64,000 bases of DNA, taken from positions 558,001 through 622,000 of the forward strand of contig JAYKXP010000012.1 of NCBI GenBank assembly GCA_037176845.1, written 5' to 3'. The notes below the pieces were generated by a model, which did no database searches, was not told where the DNA came from, and saw only the letters and a list, made by a program, of their open reading frames with translations. Positions 1 to 9,059 of the stretch are shown here, in pieces. This DNA is from Paramarasmius palmivorus. Taxonomy: Eukaryota > Basidiomycota > Agaricomycetes > Agaricales > Marasmiaceae. Made by a program: the position numbers and the translations under genes. The stretch's first letter is position 1. Each line of letters starts with the position of its first letter.

Positions 1-2
1 AT

Positions 3-277
3 CTAAACCTCGCTACACAGTCACTCAAAAACCACCCCGCTCCGTTGATTCAAGGATATCTGCTGGAAGGCTTTGCAACGCCATCTCGGGACAAGCTTAG
101 AGGTGATCGTCCTTGTGAAGCTGAAGACCGTAAAGGGCTATATCGAAAGGTGACATCCTTGCTCTCCATGCTTTTGTGCATCGATTGACTATTTTTTCTG
201 TGTAGGTATTATATCTCTGTGGTTCAAGCACCGTGATGGGATTGGTGAAAGGCTCACGGCGAAACATGACTATTTAA
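3..277 (+). CDS. 3' end of an unidentified gene (partial)
   Basis: The left edge opens in a reading frame that stays open from base 3 and contains the segment LLEGFATPSRDKLRGD. A donor at 150 (AAG|gtgaca) and an acceptor at 205 (gtgtag) define a 56 bp intron of the usual size here. The second exon (206-277) ends at a TAA. The frame is kept across the junction. No domain is recognised. Without splicing the frame would close shortly after 180. The rest of the gene lies outside the window, so it could also be a decayed fragment. Nothing else is seen between 278 and the first F-box start at 452. Confidence 0.35.
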
Positions 278-451
278 TTGTCTTTTGTGAATGCCTTAAC
301 CTGTAAATAAGATTCGCAATCTTTTTTATCGTAAAAGAGCTATATCAGCGAATTGCTGTCCGTGGGAATGTGACGAAATGCCACGCGCCCGCCGCCATGT
401 GTTCAACGTCTTTCTGACAGGTTCTTTATCCATACCCTTGCTTGAACCCCG

Positions 452-2216
452 ATGTACCCTAGTACGTGGCTATTGAGTTGCAAGTGCCTTCTTATAACCT
501 TGTTTATTTGGTGTTCCAGACGTACTACAAGCACTGCTTGACCTCCGACTCACCGCCAATGAGACAGATGCCCAAAAACTTCAGACAGATCACAACTCGA
601 GGGCTTCAGTATCTCGGCTTCATTCCGAGATGTTGAACTCTATTTTTCTTCTCTGCGCTCCAGATCCAGAAACCTGGCATTCTGTCTCTCGAGACTTGGC
701 TTTCACGCACGTTTGCCATCTCTGGCGTAAAACCGCTATCGACTACTCCGTGATATGGGCCCGCCCAATTTTTTGCGTTCCTGAGCTAGCACGGGAGATG
801 ATCGAGCGGTCTGGTACATGTCTCTTGGACATTCATTATTCTTCTTCCAAAATGCCGCCCGCCAGCATAGCAGTGCTCTCGAAAGCACTCAGCCTCTCTC
901 ATCGAATACGGGTGTTGGAGATTGAAGTCCACATGCACTCCCATCTTACGCGAGCGCAGGCACTCTTCCATCTTCTGGCGCGTCGCATGCCATCTTTGCA
1001 ATCCATATCCATAACCTACGTTCCAGGCGACACTGACTCCACGAATCCGCAATTCAACCTTCTGCTTCCTCCAACCTTCCTGTGCGGACAAACACCCTCT
1101 CACACAACCGTATTCCATCTAGAGAGATGCCATGTATCATGGAGTTTTGTTTCCAAGCTAACGAACCTCACACATCTTCATCTGGACGGTTCCGGTGACC
1201 GGATGCATAGGCCCTCGGAGATGGAGTTCTATAGAATGCTACAGCGATCACCGAGGCTTCGGGAGCTGAAATTGGGAGTTTATGCCATTCCGGCAGCCAC
1301 CAGTGCAACCATTCCCTCTCTTGCTCTTACCGAGCTGCGTCACCTATCACTCCAGTCATCGATCTTCTCATCGGAGACTATCAACTGTGGTCGTCTACTC
1401 GACCACATATCTTTCCCCACGACTGCCAAGCTTAGGCTTGAGATCGATGGGTTGTCGGGCGCTCGCCCGACTGAACCAGTCATCGATATTCTTTTGCCCT
1501 TATTCAATTCACTAGCGCCTCACCTTCAGGCCTCGTCTCCTGATGTCTACAGTGTCTACAGAAGCGCGGAAATCCAATGTAATGTCGTTAAACGGGATCG
1601 CAGTGTTAACTACGAGAGCTTTGTACTCAAAGCTTGGCACGAGGAGTTCAATTCTATCGATAAATTCGACGCCTGTAAAGGGTCCAAAGGAATTTCAGAT
1701 GTGGGCGTGGTTTGTAATTGGGATACCAGGCTCCTACAGCCTCATTCTTCACCCACCGAACAGGGCAAGATCGCAACAGCTGCATTACATATCATTCCAT
1801 CCGCATTCATCAAAACTCTCTATATCTCGCTAGAGTTTCCCCCGGGTCCTTCCACGGACTTCAAGTTTGCTAGTTTGCTAGCCCCGTACATGCACTCGAC
1901 AAAGTTGGTGCGACTCTTTGTATGTGGACCCTATTGCGGTGCTGGGGTCATGCGGGCCCTCTCGGAAGCTAGTGCAGAACGGGTGGCATTGCCAGCATTG
2001 CAGGCTGTCACACTCATAAATGTTTCGAGGCCTGGAAAGGATGGCTTTGAGCTTGGGACTATGCAAGCGCTCATCAGCTATCTTGATTGCCGCATCAAGC
2101 ACCAAGTCCAATTGCCTGTCATCACTATAGAACCCAAAGGCAGGGGCACATCTATCGATGTTACCTATGAAGAGCTTTTTGGCTGGATTGTTAATAGGCA
2201 GCACCAACCAAGTTGA
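452..2216 (+). CDS. F-box protein, subfamily A, copy 1
   Basis: Predicted as join(452..461, 520..2216), 568 residues. A 10-base first exon (ATG TAC CCT A) is followed by a 58 bp intron (gtacgtgg...ttccag). The second exon enters in frame, about 50 residues before the F-box core (SRLHSEMLNSIFLLCAP). After the F-box come a THVCHLWR motif and the LAREMIERS element shared by all subfamily A members, then a long leucine-rich region of degenerate repeats. The start is supported by the paralogue at 2698, which has the same cttgaaccc-x-gATG context and intron phase. Role by family knowledge: substrate adaptor of an SCF ubiquitin ligase, binding SKP1 through the F-box. The substrate is unknown. Confidence 0.8.
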
Positions 2217-2309
2217 TGGCTCAGATCTAGGCCCCCGCCCTTATATCCACACGTTATTTTCTCGCGTTCCAATAACTATTAGTCGGTCGTGCAAGCTCAT
2301 CACTATGAT

Positions 2310-2547
2310 ATATAACGCGTTACAAAACCAAACGTCGAAACACAATCTTGTATCGGTATCTGTATCTTTACTGTAGAAAAACGTCCATGTCCAAGTACTG
2401 TAAACGTCCAAGCGTTCGATGTCTATAACTAGTCATCTAACCCTTACGCTTCCTCGGCCGACTATCACTACACTTTCGCGTCCTTCTTCGTCTTACAACA
2501 TAGCCTACACACCCATTACACGTCAACAACTCTCAATCCTCAAAGCT
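2310..2547. repeat. Direct repeat copy R1 (~238 bp)
   Basis: This stretch is almost identical to 5396-5632, with roughly ten differences by eye, mostly substitutions plus a one-base indel. The shared block begins at atataacgc and ends at ctcaaagct. It lies between the two subfamily A F-box genes. In the other copy the right end covers the last codon and stop of the GNA1 gene, so R1 looks like a duplicated piece of the GNA1 3' flank. No terminal inverted repeats or coding potential are seen. Confidence 0.9.
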
Positions 2548-2697
2548 TGCTCGTCACTTAGGGATCGGTTACAGGTCTAGTATCGACGGATTCCTGTCGG
2601 CTGTCCGTGGGAATGGGAAATTTGGTAACCGAGGTCAAAACGCATGCGCCATGTGTTGAATTTCAACATTGTCTTTCTCATCCTTTCTTGAACCCAG

Positions 2698-4412
2698 ATG
2701 CCACACGAAGACACTGGTGGTACGTGATTGACAACTTGGATGTTCCTTCTCATGAACTTGTTCACGTAGATACTCCAGATGGTACATCTGCAATTCTTGG
2801 GCTTGTCGACGAGCAAGGCGTTCAGAACCTCCAAGCAGAGCAGAACTCGAGGCTTCCGATATCCCGTCTTCATACCGAGATTCTGACCTCCATTTTTCTT
2901 CTCTGTGCCCCGGATCCGAAGACTTGGCACTCTACCTCCCGAGACCTGGCCATTACACACGTTTGCCATCTCTGGCGCGAAATCGCTCTCGATTGCTCCA
3001 TGATATGGACACGACCCATTTTTCTCGTTCCTAGCCTCGCAAGAGAGATGATTTCACGGTCACGGCAATCTCTCTTGGACATCTACTTCCTGCCCATGTC
3101 ACCCGAACGCACACTCAAAGCTGACCCGGTGCTCTGGGAGGCAGTGTCCTGCCCTCACCAAATGCGCCGAATCAGAGTGCTAGAGCTTCATCTAAACTAC
3201 AAGGGTCCACTATGGGGAGATATCATATCTTCTCTGATTCAACCCATGCCATCGCTGCAATCCTTATCGATCTTTTTTGGTTTGGAACCGGAACGGCAGA
3301 CGGTTCTGATGCTCTCCACAAAATTGCTGGGTGGTGAACCCCCGTCGCATCTCACCCGTCTTTGCCTCAGTAGATGCTATGTTCCATGGACTTTTGGATC
3401 ATGGTCATCGAATCTTACCGCTCTTCATGCCGAAGGGTTTCAGTATGAAAGGCCCACAGAGCAGGCCTTCTATGGCGTCTTGCAACGATCACCCCAGCTT
3501 GAAGACGTAAGACTAGGAGTTTATGCTCTTCCTAGGTCCACTGCGATGACCCCACTCACCGTTAAGCTTCCCGCTTTGAAGCACCTTTCCCTTCGATCCT
3601 CAATTTCTAGGTCGGAAGTCGACAACTGCAGTGCAGTGCTCAACAACATCGTTTTCCCCGTAGATACCAAAGTCAAGATCACTGTCATCGAGCATGCTTT
3701 TCGCAGTCTTTCTCGACCTCTTACCTTATTCATGCCAATCGTCCGGTCTCTTTCGCAGCACTTCCAAGTCTCGGCAGGATTGCAGGACATTGCAATACGA
3801 AGTGTTTCCCTTTTCCCATGTTTTGGTGGCGGATTGGATCTTCAGGCTTGGCGCACCGAAATGACGTCGATGGAGACATTCGACAATCACATATTCCCAC
3901 TCCCACAGAGAAGAGATCTGCATGACCCCGAACTTCATCTCAAGTTGGACGTGGAGACGGATATCACTGCGCCTTCGAACGATGCAGTGATCAACGCTAC
4001 GTCGGCTATCATTCCATCCGCATTCATCTCGACACTCTATATCGGATATCCCCAGATAGACTTTGGACCACTTCTTGTGCCTTTCATGTATTCAACACAG
4101 TTGAAATACCTCTTCATCCAGAACGTCTGGCAGGTCACCCAGATGCTGTCGGTACTCTGTCAAGCAAGTAGCGAAATGTTAACAATGCCGGCATTACAGG
4201 AACTGGCATTCGAAGGCATTGAGAAGTGGGACGTTTTTTTGCAGAACCTCATCAGATATCTTGACATTCGCAGTCTATATGGTGCGCCATTGCCCAATGT
4301 CTCGTTCCGGAACACATCTCCCATTCCATACGAGGTGTTGAGAGGCTGGATGGTTGAGGGTGGACCTCTTGATAATTCGGCTTTTGCACCATATGAACTA
4401 GGAAGGAGCTAA
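2698..4412 (+). CDS. F-box protein, subfamily A, copy 2
   Basis: Predicted as join(2698..2719, 2770..4412), 554 residues, starting MPHEDTGDTPDGTSA. The 50 bp intron (gtacgtga...cacgtag) matches the position and phase of the intron in the upstream paralogue. Reading without splicing would also stay open, from an ATG at 2607, but the paralogue favours splicing. The F-box core is SRLHTEILTSIFLLCAPDP, followed by THVCHLWREIALD and LAREMISRSRQSLLDI. The first ~100 residues from the F-box are close to copy 1; similarity falls along the leucine-rich C-terminal part. The promoter region also shares the string gctgtccgtgggaatg with copy 1, so the duplication included upstream DNA. Predicted SCF adaptor of unknown target. 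Confidence 0.82.
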
Positions 4413-5395
4413 TTATTGTACTGCTCAGCCTTTGACATTCGCTCCGGCGATTTTGCCCCGATCACTTTTACTATTTTGTCATCAGTTCGAACGGTTTCCT
4501 ATCCAATATATTACACCTGTTTTACATTTACACTATCGTAAGTACTTCGACACTGAAGCAGTACAAAAATGGATCGCCGTCTTATTTAAGGGTATTGTTC
4601 TAGTCATTGTAGACCTTATCGAGGGGTTCGCCATAACACCCAGTCGTCGTCTCGGTAGCAAGACTTAACACACCGCCCGTATGGATCCAAGAGACCAGTA
4701 TGTCAGACTCGAATGCGAGCGATCTGTGGTGGCTGGAGGGTATTCTAGAGACTCGGATGTTCGACAAGATAGACTGCAATAGCACGTCCAGAAGCTTCGT
4801 GGTCATCGGTGTGTATGTCGGCATTGGAGGCGGCCTCTTCGATAAGGGAGAGGCTATCGCGGATGATGTGAACGTTGAGGTACGCGGCTAGATCATTTGA
4901 ACCATATTCATAGTTGCGCATCATACATGTCCAGTGCCAACTTAGTAGTAGATGGGCCTGAGAGAAGAATTTCGCTGCTGCTGAAGCCTGCACGAAGTTC
5001 AACGTTCAGTATTTCATACAGTTGACTTGAGGCTTACAGGAAGATTTTGGGCGGCACGACTCTTATCCTGACCGATTATCCTGGAGTGTGGTTATATGTG
5101 GTCCTCCATAGTCAGTTCCGAAAGCCTCTCAAATGGGCTGGCGAAGAAGTTCTCCAGAGTTCAGTAACTTCCTGACTTGAGAGTAACGATTGAACGGAAG
5201 CGTGCTCTGTAATTCTCACCAGGTCCGAGTAGTTGAACTCGAGAGCGCTTCCAAATAGACCTGTAACTGATCCCTAGTGACGATGGCAAGCATGTAGCTT
5301 TCGATGCTCGTGGTGGTTGCCGGTCAAGTTTAGTTTTGGTTTAGGCGCCTTCTCATACAGATAGACGCCCACAGACAACGCATCATTCACCCCAC
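4413..5395. other. Intergenic, with a possible minus-strand coding fragment
   Basis: No complete gene is seen. On the minus strand between about 5060 and 4745 two open stretches can be joined by a plausible intron (donor near 5039, acceptor gtgcag near 4990), giving a peptide with SQAHLLLSWHWTCMMRNYEY. It ends at a TAG and has no recognisable domain. It may be a relic of a gene carried along or broken by the F-box duplication. Confidence 0.3.
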
Positions 5396-5632
5396 ATATA
5401 ACGCATACAAAACCAAACGTCGAAACACAATCTTGTATCGGTATCTGTATCTTTACTGTAGAAAAACGTCCATGTCCAAGTACTGTAAACGTCCAAGCGT
5501 TCGATGTCTGTAGCTAGTCATCTAACCCTTACGCCTCCTCGGCCAAATATCACTACACTTTCGCGTCCTTCTTCGTCTTACAACATAGCCTACACACCCA
5601 TTACACGTCAACAACTCTCAATTCTCAAAGCT
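5396..5632. repeat. Direct repeat copy R2 (~237 bp)
   Basis: Partner of the repeat at 2310-2547. Its right end overlaps the last codon and stop of the minus-strand GNA1 gene (stop at 5625-5627), so R2 is the resident 3' untranslated/terminator region of GNA1 and R1 is the displaced copy. The interval between the copies (about 3.1 kb) contains F-box copy 2. Confidence 0.9.
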
Positions 5633-6388
5633 GAGGCATGGGACTACTCGCCCGACTAGGCAATGGCGTCAACGTCATTCCACCTCCGATGAGGGGTGTT
5701 ACGGGACGGAATTCGGATGCATATTTGGCCTGTGTGGTGTTATAGGGTTCGTTAACTCGTAGTAACGTATAGAGAAGCACAGGAAGAACGTACCATTTCA
5801 TTCTCCTTCTTGATGAACCCACATTTTTCGTAGAACGCTATTCGTCCACGCGGGGTCAGTAAGAACACTCAGCCAACCAACCAGAAAAAGGAACGCACGA
5901 ATATTAGCATCACTACAGTTCAAAATCGTCTTGTAGCACCCCCTGCTCTCGCTGATCCCTACAAGCGCCTGGATAATCCTCAACCCCAACTTCTTACCCT
6001 GCTGCTTCTTATCCACCGCAATATCCTCAATATGCCCTACAAGCCCCATACCCCGCAAGAACTTGCGCTCAACAAAGAGACATCCAGTGCCGACGACTTG
6101 GTCGGTGTTCTTGGAGATAAGAACAATGGGGTAATACGTCTCTGGGGTTGAGAGCATAAAGTTGAATTGAGCGAGATATGAAGGGTATCCCGTGTCCGGA
6201 GACGGAGAGAGTACGCTTAGGATATCAAGATGAGAACGGTGATAATCTGTCGCAGCGAGAGGACGAATATGGATGTCGTCGGGTAAAGCGTTCCTAACGT
6301 CCTCTGGGATGAGGGAAGGTGCAAAGGCGAGTTGTAATTCAGAGTCGGGGGTGAGTTTGGATGTACCGTGGGGTGTAAGGGTGGCCAT
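5625..6388 (-). CDS. GNA1: Glucosamine 6-phosphate N-acetyltransferase (GNAT family)
   Basis: Minus strand exons 5899-6388, 5794-5837 and 5625-5729 give 212 residues. The enzyme transfers acetyl from acetyl-CoA to glucosamine-6-phosphate in the cytosol, a step towards UDP-GlcNAc needed for chitin and glycosylation. Visible family features are VVGTGCLFVERKFLRG, GLVGHIEDIAVDKKQQGKKL (acetyl-CoA loop), CYKTILNCSDAN and, after the first intron, PFYEKCGFIKKENEM. The 44-base middle exon is needed to restore the FYEKCGF motif. An upstream in-frame ATG at 6466 would add 26 proline-rich residues; the ATG at 6388 (MATLTPHG) is preferred because it matches family length. The ~35 residues after KKENEM form a C-terminal extension not typical of the short yeast enzyme. 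The stop lies inside repeat R2. Confidence 0.93.
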
Positions 6389-6881
6389 CGATGCTAGGTG
6401 TGTAGGGGTGCGTGGTATGGGCGTGGAAGGTGGTGAAGGAAGGGGGAAAAGAACACGAACGTGCAACGGGGGTTCTTATAGTTACGCGAGCTGTGCTGAC
6501 GTCGTGTAAACTGTTTTAGGCCCCACTGCCACCGAAACAGCGCTCTCTTTCCGGCAGCACCGAGCCAGGGTTATCAGAATACATTTCGTGAAGGGATTTT
6601 GGGCGGTGTAGGTCCCAAGTATTTCGGACATGTGCATGAAGGGCGATACAGAAGAAAAAAGATACACGATCAAATCTCAAAGAAAAATCAGATCAGGTCC
6701 AGGATCACAAGGTTCATGACACTCGAACATCGACGCAAAGCGCAGGTTTAATCTTCTTTTGGGGGCATGGAAACATAAGTACAACCTGGGCATGTACGCA
6801 TGGATAGAGTGTGTATGTGTACGCAGTACTACCGCTAAACGAATACACGAGCAAATAAAGACACCACCAAAAGTCTGAGGC
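6389..6881. other. Intergenic: GNA1 promoter and eL21 3' flank
   Basis: Both flanking genes run on the minus strand, so this 493 bp holds the 3' untranslated region of eL21 and the promoter and leader of GNA1. No further coding potential or recognised element is seen. Confidence 0.6.
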
Positions 6882-7572
6882 TTAGATGGTAGTCTCGTAA
6901 GGCAAAGGCCGCATCGTCTGGGGAGCATTGTCTTTGACGGAGACGGTACGTGCTTCACGGGGGAGTGCAGGGACACGACGAAGGTTGACACGCTCTGTTG
7001 AAAAGTATAATCAGTATCAAATCGTCAATTTGGAATGAAGTAAAAGGACGCCAAAATCTATAGCAGAAAATTCTTAGGACACTCACCGCCAGTCTCCTTA
7101 GCCTTGACATGTGCCTCATGATTGCTCTTCACCCGATCCAAAAACTCTTGTCTGCACGCTGAATGCCTAACATGCTCAACTCGGAGGTTAACCCGCTTCT
7201 CAATGTATCGGTTTCCGACGACCTTGTAGACAATGACACCAACAGAGGTGGGGGTGACGTTGTATACAATTCCAGTGCGGCTAAATGACAATCACATATC
7301 AGCTTTCTGAAAATGACAAAACCAAAAGACACTCACCCATGGTAGAATTTGTGAGGCATACCCTTCTGTTGAGCGGCATTAGCCTTGATATCCACAATGT
7401 CTCCTACACGGTAGTTGATCAAGTATGTGGAGATTTTGACGGGGCCATGTTCTATATCACAATACCAGCAATCAGCATCCTCTTCTCCTTCCTACAAGAT
7501 GGACAACGCACCCTTGAACCCCCGCTTGAACATGTGGCGCGTACGCGCGCGGTAACCGAATGAGTGAGGCAT
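6882..7572 (-). CDS. RPL21: 60S ribosomal protein eL21
   Basis: Minus strand exons 7512-7572, 7337-7451, 7087-7280 and 6882-6994 encode 160 residues, the same length as yeast L21. The protein begins [20 protein letters not shown] and continues [40 protein letters not shown] and ends [10 protein letters not shown]. All junctions keep frame and use gt/ag. It is a structural component of the large cytosolic ribosomal subunit. A further intron is likely in the 5' leader at 7581-7635 (gtgagtata...cttgtag), ending 8 bases before the ATG; leader introns are common in ribosomal protein genes. It is divergently paired with uS4. Confidence 0.96.
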
Positions 7573-7720
7573 CTTGAGGTCTACAAGTCAGAAAATAAGT
7601 CCTATTCCAGTCCAGCAAAGATTTTGTATACTCACGTCGGGGGGCTTGACGATATCGACGGCGATGTGTATACCTGCGCTTGCAAATTCTGCTTTCGGCA
7701 TTCCCCGAAGCCACTCTGTC

Positions 7721-7726
7721 CACGTG
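7721..7726. promoter_or_regulatory. CACGTG box 1
   Basis: Perfect E-box/Cbf1-type palindrome in the shared eL21/uS4 promoter. Binding of a bHLH factor is inferred from the motif only. Confidence 0.5.
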
Positions 7727-7756
7727 ATGCACCAACTGTACAGTACCCGCCACATC

Positions 7757-7762
7757 CACGTG
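7757..7762. promoter_or_regulatory. CACGTG box 2
   Basis: Second perfect CACGTG, 36 bp from the first start to start, in the same short promoter. Both are preceded by a C (cCACGTGa). Confidence 0.5.
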
Positions 7763-7856
7763 AGAGTAATTTGACTTGTTTGTCCCTGGACACAAGAAAG
7801 GTTTCGTTACATCGTTCGCTGGTCGTCCTCCTCGTCCTCAAGACTTCAAGACCAAA

Positions 7857-8716
7857 ATGCCTAGGTACAGTGTTCATTTTTCTGTTCCCCGTTATTTCTC
7901 TCTTGATTTCATTGAAAAATGTGATACTGATAATGTTACAGGGCCCCACGGAACCACAGCAAGACGTGAGTCTAGAAATCTTTTGAATCCTCAAGATCCA
8001 CAGGAAATGTGGAGGGTGCTGATTTTAAATGCCCCATGTTAGTTACAAGGTCCCTCGTCGACCTTTCGAATCCGCTCGTTTGGATTCCGAGCTCAAGGTG
8101 CGTGGTCTTATGATCACAACGATATACCAGTATATCTAACACCAAAAAACCACGTCCAGCTCGCAGGTGAATACGGTCTCCGTAACAAGCGCGAAATCTG
8201 GCGTATCGCTCTCATCCTTTCCAAAATCCGTCGTGCTGCCCGTGAACTGCTCAAACTCGACGACAAGGACCCCAAACGTCTTTTCGAAGGAAATGCCCTC
8301 ATCCGTCGTCTCGTTCGTATCGGTGTGCTCGATGAGAGCCGTATGAGACTGGATTACGTGTTGGCGTTGAAGATTGAGGATTTCTTGGAGAGAAGGTTGC
8401 AGACGCAGGTGTTTAAGCTTGGGTTGGCAAAGAGTATTCATCATGCGAGGGTTTTGATTAGGCAGAGGCATATTCGGTGGGTGTCATCGTTCTTTCTGGT
8501 GTTTGCGTTGTATACCTTGATGCGCTGACCGTCTTTTGCAGCGTCGGCAAACAAATTGTCAACGTTCCCTCTTTCGTCGTCCGATTGGACTCTCAAAAGC
8601 ACATCGACTTTGCTCTTACTTCGCCTTATGGTGGTGGACGCCCTGGTCGTGTCAAGAGAAAGAGAGCTGCTGCTGCCGCCAAGAAGGAGGGCGGTGAGGA
8701 TGAGGATGAGGAGTAG
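7857..8716 (+). CDS. RPS9: 40S ribosomal protein uS4 (S9)
   Basis: Five exons, 7857-7864, 7942-7965, 8043-8097, 8160-8476 and 8542-8716, give 192 residues. The first two exons are tiny (8 and 24 bases) and together encode [11 protein letters not shown]. Conserved blocks are [58 protein letters not shown] and [20 protein letters not shown] (S4 RNA-binding domain). The tail is basic then acidic ([20 protein letters not shown]). It is an early-assembling structural component of the small cytosolic ribosomal subunit. The gene is divergent from eL21. Confidence 0.97.
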
Positions 8717-9059
8717 GCGTATTGCGTATAAAAAGTTGACGTTTTCACTGTTGTTTCCTCTACGTATACTATGTGTATATGATCCATGCGCATGCTTCCT
8801 CATGGTTTTGTACCACTTTCACTGCTAACCATGACAGTGACTCTTCTGGTATGAACTCCAAATGTTTAAGCTCAGAGTTGTGCGCGCGCCGCGTGGCAGT
8901 CACATGCCTGTTGGCTTCTCGTGAAGCCTTGAAACTATAGCCTGCTTTTAACCTTGCTCTGTCCGTCGATCATCGGTGAGTACTCGGGTCATTGTGTATT
9001 CAAAGTTGCTCTTGAGCTCGCTCACTCAAGGATTCATACTCCAGTGTCAAACATTAAAC
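8717..9059. other. Intergenic with a 5' leader intron of the next F-box gene
   Basis: Holds the uS4 3' flank and the promoter of the first CxxC F-box gene. A likely leader intron runs 8976-9044 (catcg|gtgagtac...ctccag), 15 bases before the ATG. Confidence 0.6.

Larger units (their letters stand above)
7636..7856. promoter_or_regulatory. Bidirectional ribosomal-protein promoter
   Basis: About 220 bp separate the leader of eL21 (minus) from the ATG of uS4 (plus). Two genes for the two ribosomal subunits therefore share one short control region. It contains two CACGTG palindromes, listed separately, and pyrimidine-rich stretches near the uS4 start. Confidence 0.7.

Noticed and set aside
7472..7994. 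Several overlapping frames in the ribosomal protein promoter region
   Set aside because: They overlap the eL21 first exon, leader intron and shared promoter in other frames and encode nothing recognisable.
8976..9059. Upstream ATG adding 28 residues to subfamily B copy 1
   Set aside because: The stretch is better explained as the leader intron (gtgagt...ctccag); the added residues have no match in the sisters.
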